64,000 bases of DNA, from NCBI GenBank assembly GCA_001695595.3, contig MBPM02000015.1, positions 992,001 to 1,056,000 on the forward strand, read 5' to 3'. The number at the start of each line of letters is the position of its first letter. The stretch's first letter is position 1. The DNA is from Plasmopara viticola. Lineage: Eukaryota; Oomycota; Peronosporomycetes; Peronosporales; Peronosporaceae. A model generated the notes under the pieces. That model had not been told where the DNA came from. It ran no database searches and saw nothing but the letters and a program-made list of their open reading frames with translations. Made by a program: the position numbers and the translations under genes. Below, piece by piece: positions 45,371-57,340 of the stretch.

Positions 45371-48300
45371 AATTTATTTGTGTCCTTATGTATAATTAAG
45401 GTGGCCTTACCAATTTTGCGTAATTTTTCCCACGCTTGTGCTCGTATTATATTTGGCTATATTCCTTACGCCCCTCTATCTAAATTAATACGGCCAACTC
45501 GCAATGATCTTCTTAGTGTAGAGACCCACCCCAAAATAATGCTCTTCAGTTTTTCCACCAATGCGTGTGTTTTTTTCGCAATGAGGATGCACGTATCTAC
45601 ATTTGCGTCTTGTTTGCGTGCATACACTCGAGCATCACTTGCCGGTAATAAACGTGACTCTACGTCTATCTCACCGTGCTATCCGCTAAAAAGCTGCCAC
45701 CAAAGCATGACTGCGCATGTGAGGACAATTAAACACGTACTTAGTGGTAAAACAAGTGGCGAACTTTTTATTAAGGGCATTAACGTGCAAATTCATAGAC
45801 TCTCGTGATGTCTGCTTAGCCTATTAAATGAGCAACAACACGCTTCCAATGACCGCTACTTTGTATTTTAAAGTCACCAGCCAGCGCATAAGAAGAAGAA
45901 GAAGAAGTCTCTACTATAGTAAGCTCAATAATGATTAAATAAAATTTTGTGTATTGAAATCGACGCGTTGGTCAAGCCTAGATAAAGCTTCGTAAATTTC
46001 CATCGCGAAAAATAGTTTTAATACTTTGGCGCCGTGTTGATATCTCAAGAAACTCACAACATTTAAAAGTTGTGAGCCTCTAATTTCATAGTCCTAACGT
46101 TCCGCTCCATCGCTCATTTTTTTGCATTGTACAAAAAAAAACAATTTTTATAATGGTATTTCTCGTCAGCAATATCAAATCGCATTTAGAACTTGAGCTT
46201 GCCAATCTTTTTCATCCACATCTAGTTGCTCGCACTATTAAGTGCGTAAAATAGCCGGCGTTTGAGCTAATAGACCAGTCTCCTACTCAGAGAGTAATGC
46301 TCGGTTCTTTTGCTACATGAGCTCGATTTGGTGCAAGTTTGCCTTTCAATAAGCTAGTTTTGAATCTGCTTATATCTATACTTGTATGGCAACAATGATC
46401 GCCTTCATTACACAATCACGATATTTCATTGTCGTCACGTCGATGCTCAATATCTCGGAGCCGCTTCATTTTAACAAAGGTAAAATATTTGACTTTCGTG
46501 AGTCTCCCATCGTCATTCGTAAATTTGTTGCACACACTTAAAGGACTTTATAAAGCCAAGACCATCAACCTTCTGCACCACTATCGCTGTGACTGGTCTA
46601 TTGCCAGCTTCATTCAGCGCCTGCTTTTTCTTCTGCTCTTTCTTCAATGTTCTAATTTTTTGCTGACGCAAGTTGCCCTTTTGTGATCCGTTGCTTTTGA
46701 TCTTATGTAGGCTCACCAACATTTGCAGCTTTCAAAAAAGACTCAAACTTTCCATTCGTCTTGACTCACCGCGTCTAGCGTTGTATTGCGTCTATCTTAG
46801 GCAACAAACCTAAATTTTTTGATTTAAATCTACTAGAGATTAAGCACTGTCGCTTTATCTGAATTTCTCCGTACTCATCATCTCGCTTAATTTTTGTACT
46901 TGTTACTCAAGCTTTTGAACGAATCTGTCACGCCATTTTCTTCTAATCAAACGCTTAAGAGCTTCAAGCTGACGTCGTGGCTGTAGCCACAACGCAGCAT
47001 ATTTTAAAAGTCTTCGGGGACTAATAAGCGTGTTTTTTTCGATTCTTGGTGCTGTCACATAACGCCTTGACAAATTGAAATGTCTTTCTAAGCGTACGCA
47101 GTGCTCACCCAAACTCACGCTTTGCGAATTATGTGCGATACATATAACAGTTAAACGCGGTAATACGATGGTGTAAGCATTGGGAATTAGTATCACAAAC
47201 GATACATCATGGTAATATAACGTCTTCGACGTTAATTGTCTGGTATAATTTGCAAGCGCAAGAAAGTGACGGCAGAAATGCAGCGACAAAAAAAAGCAAA
47301 GAAGTTACTAGTGCCATTATCAGACGATTAAGACTAGATGCACTCTTGTTTCGCTTTCGTACTCTTTCGACAGCAGGGTGAGTTCGTCAGGAAGTTTACA
47401 AAATCAGATGCTTAAGTTATATATATTCTTATGAATAGCCGAAAACTGATAATTGTGAAAATTTAAAGTAGTGGCATATTGAAAATCATTAGTACGAGAT
47501 ACTTTATTGAGGGCTGGGTTTCATAGCCTTCTGAAAGGAATACACCATACTGGCTTTTGCGACACCACATGTTAAGTGGCTGGCTGATAGATGTGTAGAC
47601 AGGAAGCGTAGGATTTGAAATTCTCAGCTTTGTTTCGAACAGGCGATTTCTTTTACAAAACCTGCTGATCCAGTGTTTCGCCTATGTAGATTTCTAGCAC
47701 AACTTGTACCACTGATCGCCTCGCCTTGCATTGTCTTGCTTCGAAACTTTGCCTTGCCCCGCATCGTTTCTTTTTGCTTCGCTTTTTCTTATCTCCGTTG
47801 CCTTTGTTCGACCGCTTCGTGCAATCGATCGCTTGACCACTCGCAGGTCGCATGCAGGGTTGATTACCAAGCGGCTGCCTGCTCGACCGTTCGATGGACT
47901 TTTGACTGCTTAAGTCGCAGTCTTGACAACTCGCTAGCTGTTTGCTTGACCGTTAGATCGAGTCACCGCGTTGTAGACGAGGTTAGCGTAAAAGAATTTG
48001 CCCCAGCAAAGAAACCTAATTGCTTCATGGTATCATACAGAAGCCGCTGTGTATTCTTGCTTGGAATTCGCAGTTAAATTTTCACCCAAGATGGTGCCTT
48101 TTACCGCTTAAGCATTTTGAGGCCTTTTAAAACGACATAAAATCACTTTATTAGTAGCAAGAAAGGGAATACATGTGATACAGTATGCGTGCAATACATC
48201 GCTTTTTAAGATAGAGTGTAAAAGTTATTCTCGGTAAGTACAATATATTACGCCGTGCACCGACTTTTGGCTTATTCAGTTGCTCCCATTATGAAGTCAT

Positions 48301-51300
48301 TTGGTATTCAAAAGCTGTGTGCCTGACTTACAACACAACATTGGGTAGACAATTTGCTTACGACAACGGTTTGTGCAAAAATTTACGAAGCACGCTATTA
48401 CTTGCAGCTGCAAATAAATTGTGCAGGCATAAGATCTATTGTAGAATAAGATCTCAAAACCGCCGTAAAGTAATGGACAGAAACGTTTTTGGCGTTCAGA
48501 GCAAATATAGCCCTTCCGAAAGCTTCATTATTTTTCTCTCGATGTTGGTCGCACGAATAATGTTGTGTGGACATTTTAAGTGTACAATTAATCTGACTCA
48601 GCGCTTATGATCGGTCCACTAATATTACATAAAGGAGCACCAACGATGGAATCAGAAAAAACCCCACCAAAGAGGATCAATTAGTGGGATATTTGCCATT
48701 GTCTTTAGATGGCGTGGGTATAAAAACCTCAATACGTGGCCGAGAATCCAACGCGTTCTACCAAATTCAATTGTGTAAATCATATATATATATTTCACGA
48801 TGTTTAAGTCGTCAATCTTTTAACTTCAAGCATCAAAAGAGTGCAATCGCAGAGCACGATAGATTTGGCTACGCGGTTTCGATTGCTGCGCGGCTACATC
48901 GTACGTAATGACCTTGTTGTCAAATCAGAAATATACAGTTGCCCGATCAGGCAAAGAGGTGATTTAATTAAAGTGACAATGAGATATACAACACATTGCA
49001 TGTGCCTATCTGAAAAAACCCGACTTATTATAGCCATCATTTAGTGAACAATGTCTCTTTCCAGGTGGTCTTACATTTACTCCAGAAGAGGCTTTAAGAT
49101 GACGACCTTCTTTGCAATGATCGGAAGAATAGTCGATAATAGGAATGAGAATATAATTAAGCACTAAAATGTGGCAAGCCTTAGTTATGTTTACAAGTAG
49201 CCAAATTTTAAAAGGCAAAAGTGCTTTCGGTTTGCACAGACCCGACCCTTAGAGTCACGTCGACTTAGAAAAAAGTTCGTCCTGACAAAATATTTGTCTC
49301 TTGTCAACTTTTCCGGCTATAAAGGACAGTCAAGCCCGTAAAGAGAGAATTCATATGCCAGTTGTAGGAAGCTATATATCACGCACAGTAAGAGGCTGTG
49401 AGCTTGGTGCGCCGTTTAAATACTCTAGCACGAATATGCCACATTTCGCTAAAGCGGCACCAATCAACCAACAAGCACTATCGACCCAAAGCCATTAGAG
49501 GAGCGAGCTAGCCCTACGGACGGATACACAAGGCAAGATCTTCAAAAGTCTGTCTCTGGTTGTGGCACAATGTGCGATCGGAGCCTCGAGATTGCTTAAG
49601 GGTCACTCCACCACACCATTAGCTACCAAATAATACTTCCGTGTTTTATCAAAGCCTACTTGGACTCACCCCATGCGGATTTAGGCTCAAATTTACTATG
49701 TCAAGCAGGGATATAGGCATTTTATCTTGCAATTGATCGTGTTGAGCAAAATCAGAAAATTTCAGCAGTGATTGCTACATCTCACACATTAGGTCGACGG
49801 CTATGAATATTGCATCAATTTAATGCAAAGAAGACGCGACGGTAATAGTCATGATTAATTTATCTTGCACCACATAAACGTCCCGATTTTAACATGATAA
49901 CAACGATTATGGCCGTCATTCGAGGTTTTTCATTCGAAAGGAGGTAGTTGAAAATGTTTCTCAAGAGGAACGAGAATTCCAAACTCTGTTTTTCGTTGTG
50001 TGCTTTAAATTATGCAGGACCGCACACGCTACTCGCCTGACTCCAAAGATAGCACAAATTTAATATCGAGACTTGATGCAACTTTTCTCATTCAATTGCG
50101 AGCTAAACTCTAAAAGTGTCGTTTCTTAAGAAAGGAAACCTATTTCGAAGTAGATACCCTTGTTGAGCATAGTAAATTTTACTATTATTTAGTATGCATT
50201 GATCTTTGCCAGATAAAGTGTTCAGTGTTTATGACATACCAGAGAAAGTAATCGAATATAAATAGCATATACAATTAGAAAGATGACTTTAAAACTCTGC
50301 ATTCTTAGGCAATAAGTCAAACTACTTGAAGGTCATTTGATCTGAGGCTACAAGTCACAGCAATAACACATCATGACACAGTGCCCTGATGATTTGGTTA
50401 AACAGCACGCGTAGATAGCGCTGCTAATACCCTTCTTTTTTGTTTTTGGCCTAATCTGGTATCACCCTTTTAACGCCTGTGTCTGATGCACACAGCCTTG
50501 AGTAATAGAAGTCAGTCACACTTGTCCAGATGATAGCTAGATCCATGCTACTTCGATTAAGCCCAAGGAATTCATGATGAGGGCACACAATACAAGGTGC
50601 TGATATCGCTTACAGTATGAATTAACAGCCCGTCACCGCTTTGCCGGCTTAAATCTTGAGCGTTTAGCGGTAATCTTCTGCATCAATGATCAATGTTGAG
50701 TTCTTTGCAGCAGCCAAAGATATGTGCTGGTTTTTAGCTCGCCAGTAATCATTCGGTACATTAGCTAAGAGTGGATGAGCTGCTCACTGCGCAAATCAGT
50801 AAGTGCAAGCTTGATACGACAGATCTTCAAAAGTTCAAGATTGTTTGACGGCAATGATCTTTGAGGCAACTTCGAATTTAAATAACCAAAAGAAACAAGA
50901 GCTACATCAGTATCCTTGCAATGGTTGCGAGGAGATAAAGATTAGACGAAAGGTTGCCTTTGGCCCATTTTGCACAGCACCCATGATGTAATTACCGCAA
51001 CTGAGTGAGTGGCGAGATCAAACAGCAATGAAGCAGGCAGTTACTAACTTTAAGCTGAAGCTGCCCCCCCCTGCATAGTCGACAGTCGCAGACCATAATC
51101 GAAGCGAAGAATGTTTTTACGAGAGCGCCGATATTCAAGTTATAGTTGCCGAAACTGCTCTGATTATTTTACCGCTACGGAGAGTAAGCAGGTGCTTTCG
51201 CTAATAACTAGAACGGCGCTAGTGCAGAGGTGGCTGCTAGTGCTTACTATGTACCACGTGAAACATCAGAAGAGAACTGCAGACATTGGAGTTGCAAGCG

Positions 51301-52159
51301 GTCATTTGATTGACCCAAATGAAAGACTGCTTTCTAAGCTGGGTCCATTAGTAGGACTAAAATGTTCGGCAGTATACTCATATGTTTAAGGGATCGACTT
51401 TCTCTATTGAGTTACGGCCACACGCTAGCGACAATATTGTCAATACAAATTTAATGTCCTGTATATAAAAGTGTTTGACTTGTCATCAGACTCACCGGCC
51501 ATCATCAGTAAAGAGATAGAATTCCGATAAAGAATCTCAAAGGTAAATATGCGACCTAATATGTCCTCGTCGATGGCGTCACCAACGCTGAGGAAACAGG
51601 GGAAAGCCAAAGACGATAACCCACGGTGCATTCAGCAAACTTCGGGTCCAATGACTAGAGCTACCAGCGCAGTGAGCGGTGGCCTATGCGACTCGCCCAC
51701 TACCGGGTGTCTCTGGAGATTACCCCACCTCTTGGATGGTGCTTCCATTAAAGAGGCAAAAGAGTACCTTCTTTATGGGAATGATACGGTCAATGTAGGT
51801 CATGGTGCCTTCTTCCCGCGCCGCGAGGACTCTTTAAAGGCCATCCAACACGTCTAGTGTACGTAAAGAAAAACGTTGAAAAAGAGCCACTGTTCCACCT
51901 GACTTTCAATAGACGACAGGCACCCAATCGGTATTTGTACCTGCTCACATACTGATCATCGAATTGCTTAATTGCGATGGTAATCAAAGGTGCGACCAAT
52001 GTTTTCTCAAATATGGTAGTCGTTAACCTGCCAGCTATATTAAACTAAACGTAGTATAATATTGGCATTCGATGGCCCAGTTCACCATGACGTCTACCAC
52101 ACCAACTCGCACTTGAGAGTATTCTCCACCAATAAACGAGGCCAGTGGTTACTTTCATC
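45371..52159. other. Gene-poor interval before the cap-binding gene
   Basis: No gene is convincing. Noted: an (AGA)n microsatellite at 45890-45907; an 8-bp hairpin at 46053-46076; two basic minus-strand frames (46513-46722 and 46903-47289) that could be exons or relics of one locus but show no domain; a degenerate repeated stretch at 47673-47970; and a 102-codon plus-strand frame at 51549-51857 of unknown nature. The final 100 bases should hold the promoter of the next gene, but I see no strong initiator. Confidence 0.4.
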
Positions 52160-54913
52160 ATGTATGGCTCGAGCCGCAAACGTTCTTTCGATGAGAATGA
52201 CCGCGAGGGCGGCTACAAGCGCTCGCGTGTGGACGATCGCTACAGTGGTGCGTCTCGGCGTCACGATCGACGTGAAGGAGGCGACCACGAGCGTTTCAAT
52301 GAAAGCGATCGGGCGCGGACGTGGCGGTTGGCAAAGAAGGCAGTGGTCGAGCTAGGCGACGGCGTGGAACGCGAGCAGCTGACGCGTACGAGTGAATTGT
52401 TGCTGCGCGAGCTTGATCCCGATGAGCAGGAAGTAAAGCTTGGCTACTTAGCAGTGCTCGTCTTGCGTGGCGCCGCACGTCTGGCTCACAAGACGGCGCT
52501 GTACGCGACGCTCGTTGGGCTCGTGAATGCGCAGAAACCCGCTTTTGGACGGGAAATCGTCGCTGGAGCATTGCGATCACTGCAAAAAGACGTGGAGTTT
52601 TTCAGTGTGGACAAGATGGAAGACGCAGACACGCCAGACACGGACTCGCTACGTCGGGATGGAGACGTGCACAGTGTGGCCACGCGAGTGCGACTGACCG
52701 TGCGACTATTGGCTGAATTAGTCGCGGCCAAGGTGTGTAGGGCGGAGGAGGTGCTGGCAATGCTGGATTCGCTGCAAGGGCTGTGTACACCGGACGATTG
52801 GGACGCCGAGGACGAAACGCACGCTTCACTTCGCGTACGCGAAAATGTTGCCGCGTGGAAAGATTTCTTTGCGTCCGTCGTACTCGACGCGCTGTTGCAT
52901 AGTGGCGAGGCCTTGCGCATTGCCTCTGAGAATTTATATGACAGCTTGCTGAGCCGATGCCAAGAGTACGTTTCGCATCGAGAAGATGAGAACAATCCCC
53001 GGGGATCCAGTCTCGGACCTTCGTCGTGGCGTACGCGACGTTTACTGCTGGAGCTGCTCTGTGCACCAGAACACGACGAGGACGGACCGACGTTGTGTAG
53101 AGCCAGTGACGAACTGTCGCTGGCGTGGGATGCGTTGCATGCGATTCAAAGCCGAAGTGACAATGACAAGACCACCGCGTGGATTCGATCGTGGATCCAT
53201 CGTCCACAAGCCATTTTTGCCCCGGAGTTTGAACACGCTACATCACATACGCTGGCCGTGGCACTATCGATTGATTTGACAAAGGTATGCAAGCCAGTTC
53301 TTTGACATGTGCAAGTTGACGACTCACTTGTCTTGTGCTTGCAGCTTGATTCGACCAAGATTCCCTCCTATACCCCATGGTTTCGTATCCTTTCGGACGA
53401 ATCTGGTGCTGCTGGGGCAACGATTGCGACGTTACCGTTGGCGTTGTATATGAACAGTCGCAGCCACTTTCGTGACGCATTGGAGACTTGCCATCCAAAG
53501 CCGGCAATTGCAGCAAAAGTCTTGCTAGGTTTGTGCCGCACGTACAACACTCGATTTGCCTCGACGCAAAGTGAGGGAGCTTCGCCTGTCAAGTGCGAGT
53601 ATTTGTTAGTCGAGACGCTGTTGGTGGCCGCGTTGGGGGAGAAGACGAAAGCAAAACTGGCGTACTATTGCTCTGTGCTGTACCATCTCGTCAAGACCGA
53701 TGCTCATGTACTGTCGCCTGCATTGGCGGTAGTGATAGAGCTCCTGTTCCGTGAGCTTCCGACCATGCGCGCGGCTGCGGTTGAGTCGTTTGTCTTGCTC
53801 TTGAGCCACTTTCTCTCGAACTTTGACTTTAAATGGCGCTGGGCGGCATGGGCATACGTGCTGGAAGCTAGTGAAGACGATCCGCAGCGGCTTTTTGTCA
53901 GTGCTGTGATTGAGCGCAGCGTGCGTCTGTCGTACTTGCAGCACATGCAAAACGCCCTCCCTCCTGCATTCCACGTGCTCTTGCCTCCTGCTCCCAAGCC
54001 ACGCATTCGTTTTAAACCCGTGAAGGAAGACGGTGTTGGTGTCGACGAAGCCAGCCCGGCATTTGCATTCTATCAAGCCGTCACGACCAAGTTAAAGGGT
54101 CATCCACCGGCACTTGCGTTGCGCTCGTGGCTAAACGAAGCGCTTCCTCGCCTTGAACTTTCACGCGCAGAAGCCGTGGAAATTGTCTGGACGTGCATTC
54201 TGGAGGCTGGCGCAGCTACGTTTACACACATGCGCCTCTTACTGGAGAAATATGGCAAGCGCAACGAGCTGTTTGGTGATGATGACCAGTTGGCCAACGA
54301 GACGGATGCGGACGAAGTGGTGCTGGTGAAGACTGTAGCCTCGGTCTGGCTAAAGTCGCCGCAGCACATTGGTCTCATTTTGAATGCTATGCTGCGACAA
54401 AGGCTGCTGCGTCCGTCTACGATCGTCTCGTGGGTCTTTACATCGGATGCTGTGCAGCAGTACAGTTGGCCATACGTGTGGGAGATTTTAAACGACACGC
54501 TTACTCTGGTTCTGGACGCCATTTGTACCAAAACACAGCAATTGGAGCAAGCGCCGGCTTCGCTAGCGTCGGACGATCGGGACAACGACGAGATGCTCGA
54601 CGTGGCTGCAGTCGAAGATGGTCGCAAACGGTTGCAAGGTGAATTACAGCAACTCTTAGTGCAGCTCTTTCGTGGATTCAATCGCGTAATTATAGAGCAC
54701 AAGACTGAATGCGATTCTGAAGGCTCGGATCCCCGCGACAATTGGCTTCGTAGTACCCTGGCTCAGATGCAAGCTGTGGGTCTCCGGTACCGCGTGCCAC
54801 TTGAACATGTGCTTGACGAACTTCAGCTCGAGGTTTTTAGTGTCAATGCCTCGGCGGACCCAGACGCAACAAAGATCTTTCAACTCATTCGCGACTCGTA
54901 TTGCAGCGCATAG
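52160..54913 (+). CDS. NCBP1: Nuclear cap-binding protein subunit 1 (CBP80, MIF4G family)
   Basis: Exons 52160-53284 and 53345-54913 are split by a 60-base intron (GTATGC to GCAG) in phase 0 and encode 897 residues, near the roughly 790 to 860 of human and yeast CBP80. The start ATG is followed at once by a basic nuclear signal with the family's look: SSRKRSFDENDREGGYKRSR. The first MIF4G-type helical domain includes LYATLVGLVNAQKPAFG, close to the LVGLLNARNYNFGGEFV of animal CBP80. Exon 2 covers the later helical domains. With CBP20 the protein binds the 7-methylguanosine cap of nascent transcripts and serves splicing, export and nonsense-mediated decay. An acidic, Gln-rich linker lies at about residues 775-795. 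The gene ends 111 bases from the convergent histone-chaperone gene. Confidence 0.88.
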
Positions 54914-55024
54914 GACTTGGGAAGGTACGACGAAGCAAACAAGTCACGAAGACAGAGCCAGAGAGAGGGACACGAATAGAAGGGTACAGACATTGCTAAG
55001 TGTATTGGTGGTCAAACGCGCCGT

Positions 55025-56152
55025 TCATTTGCTGCCCGGTGATGCAGGAGGTTCCTGTCCCGCGACTTTTCTCTTTTTCACTACTGGGACCACATTTACT
55101 GTCGGCGTGGCTGTCGGACTCGAAGTAGTTGGTTCGAAGCCAATGGTCGTCTCCCTCTTCTCCTCCTTGGCCAGCGCTCCAGCCATTGTCTCTTGAATGC
55201 CATCTACCTTTTCTTTCAATTCCAAATAAATCTCCATGTACTCAAGCAACGTCTTTTCGTGCTCCGTCATATCTTCCATCGTACCACCAAGACATTGAAG
55301 AAACTCAGTCTTCATCGTCTCCGGATGCTCTCCCTTGTACTCCAAAGTCAGCGCTGAATCCTCACTACCCAACGCTTTCCTCTTGCCTTTGCTTGTTGCC
55401 TCAATCTCACTTTCCACTGTATACTGAGGAATCGCGTTAGCAAGGTGCTGCAACTTAAGAGTGCACTTCTGAGCTATCCGATGAATATTCTCGGCCATGA
55501 TCCGTCCTGCCATTACATAGTGCGTCACTTCCTCCTTCGGTCCACCCGTCTCCTTCTCTTGGTCTGCTGTCGAATCCCGGTAGATACACGCAATGGCTAA
55601 TTGGCAGTACAAATCCGCCAATTGCGTCGTGTCTTCGGCCTTGGTGACCTTCAGCAGTCTTCGTCGTAGGACCAGAGCCTTTTCAAAATCGGCTTTGGCC
55701 TGTTCAAACTGATCGCTTTCCAGGCCCAAGTCGCCAAGGCGCGTGTAGACACGAACCAACTGCGTTTCGACCGCTTGGTCGCCAGGATAGCGCGAGTAAA
55801 TGACACGAGCGAGTTCCATGACTTCCCACGCCGCCTCGAGGTCGTCGGCCGCGTCTCTGGCATCCTGTTCACTGTCCCCTTCACCACGAGGCGCTGCATC
55901 CTCGACAGCACCACCAAATAAACTCGCCGTGGCTTCAGTCAAACTGAGCAGTGCGTGGCCATACTCGTAGTATACAGGAGCGACGGCCAGGGCGTCGCTC
56001 TTGCCCTCTACCTCGCACATGGTACGCAACAGATCGCCAAACGCCACCACGGCTTCCTCTAGCCGCTTCTCCTTCAGCAAAGACACGCCACGTACGTACC
56101 GAGGGTCCGTAAACGTCTTTTCCAGCTCTTGCGCAGTCTCGGTGGTCGCCAT
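55025..56152 (-). CDS. NASP/SIM3-type histone H3 chaperone (SHNi-TPR)
   Basis: An uninterrupted 375-residue frame on the minus strand. The TPR array has the order of NASP, Sim3 and Hif1: a first repeat at about 17-50 (GVSLLKEKRLEEAVVAFGDLL), a second TPR region at about 53-75 (YYEYGHALLSL) interrupted by an acidic loop (about 85-105), repeats at about 106-180 (LGDLGLESDQFEQAKADFEKAL) and a last one near 190. A predicted coiled coil (about 295-330) precedes a C-terminal basic nuclear signal, VVKKRKV. Relatives bind H3 and help supply H3-H4 for chromatin assembly. The acidic loop is shorter than in animal NASP. It converges with the cap-binding gene and lies 107 bases downstream of the SNARE gene on the same strand. 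Confidence 0.8.
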   Translation of the reverse strand: MATTETAQELEKTFTDPRYVRGVSLLKEKRLEEAVVAFGDLLRTMCEVEGKSDALAVAPVYYEYGHALLSLTEATASLFGGAVEDAAPRGEGDSEQDARDAADDLEAAWEVMELARVIYSRYPGDQAVETQLVRVYTRLGDLGLESDQFEQAKADFEKALVLRRRLLKVTKAEDTTQLADLYCQLAIACIYRDSTADQEKETGGPKEEVTHYVMAGRIMAENIHRIAQKCTLKLQHLANAIPQYTVESEIEATSKGKRKALGSEDSALTLEYKGEHPETMKTEFLQCLGGTMEDMTEHEKTLLEYMEIYLELKEKVDGIQETMAGALAKEEKRETTIGFEPTTSSPTATPTVNVVPVVKKRKVAGQEPPASPGSK

Positions 56153-56259
56153 CGTAAGTTCTTGACGCTACTCCCTACCTCAAAGTTGATACGTTGGAGT
56201 TGATACTTTTGTTATACTATTATTGAAATATGACGTTATATAGGTTTATTGGTGCAAGG

Positions 56260-57105
56260 CTAGATCGTTCGAAGTAATCTACTAGAGTTTTTAGAAGAAC
56301 TCTTTTTGAAAACGCCGAGCACTGCAAGGAGAATGAGGAGGACGAGGATAGCGCAGACGCCAAGCAAGATTGTGAGCTTGACGTTTTTCCACCACATTTG
56401 TCGACGCAATTTGCGGCCAGTATTGCGAAAGACCTTGGCTTGCTCGTTCAAATCGTTGGTCTTTTGCTCCACGACTTCCATCTTCTCCGTATTCGACAAG
56501 ACCACTTGTATGTTATTATGCATCACGGTCTTGACACCGTCCACTTGGTGCATCACATCAGACAATTTGTCCACCTTTGTACGGTCGTCGTACCCCGCTG
56601 CAATAGCTGCAAAGACCTTGGCGCAGTCCTTGTCCAATCCATTCTGCAAGTTACACACACAAATACTTTACTCAGTTATTGAACCACTACATGACAATGA
56701 CCAAAAAGGTACCTCTCGACAAGTAAGCGCCTTGGACCCAAATTTGGGTACAATATCCGTCTGCACTGCCGAGATCATTTGAAAAGCCAGTCGTATGGGG
56801 TAGTCTTTGGCAGTAATGGCCGCAAACACGAGCTCGTCATTGTTCATCGTAAAGTGAAACTTGTTCGGGTCGCATTCGAGCGAGTGGCGGCCATTTGGCG
56901 TCACTTGTGTCTTCCACGTTGGCGCACGAATCACCTTGCTCAGCATCTCTTTAAACACATTCACGTCGGCATCTCCATTGCGTGCAGGCTTTCCAACCGA
57001 CGTGTGCATGTAGCTAGCAACAATCACTTTGTCAGTTGCACGTGCGATGGCCAGAAACTTGACATTATCGCGTGTAAGCGACGCTGCCGCTACTGAAGGC
57101 GCCAT
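56260..57105 (-). CDS. Longin-type synaptobrevin-like SNARE (VAMP7-like)
   Basis: Exons 57105-56713 and 56643-56260 (69-base intron, GTACCT to GCAG, phase 0) encode 258 residues. Residues about 12-125 form an N-terminal longin domain (VKFLAIARATDKVIVASY at the start). A synaptobrevin SNARE helix spans about 156-215, followed by WWKNVKLTI and a single transmembrane helix at about 221-243, then a 15-residue basic tail. The layout matches VAMP7-type vesicle SNAREs of endosomal or vacuolar traffic. The ionic zero layer, normally Arg in a QRGE or ERGE context, is Asn here (SNTE, N182), while the following E-K-M-E and K-T-N-D-L register is kept. Intergenic gaps to neighbours are 107 and 235 bases. 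Confidence 0.88.
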
Positions 57106-57340
57106 TGTGAAAGGCAGTGGAAGGAGTCTCTTCTTTCCTCACTTGAGACTGGATGCAACGCAGCACACGCGATTAGTTACAGGAAATGCGCGACGCCAGT
57201 TAAGGAATGGTCAAGCAGGTCCATAACGGCTGCAAGAGATATTTTAGACCTTTCTCAAACCTAATTTTATACCATGGCTACATGGTGCTGTAGTAGAAAA
57301 GGTACCAGAAAAAAGGGTAACATCTATTTCCTCTATTTAT

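Noticed and set aside
52486..53207. Overlapping 169- and 201-codon minus-strand frames
   Set aside because: They are shadows of the G+C-richer cap-binding protein gene on the plus strand and have low-complexity Ser/Arg composition.
54100..54741. 213-codon minus-strand frame
   Set aside because: It is antisense to exon 2 of the cap-binding gene; Ser-rich composition is typical of a shadow frame.
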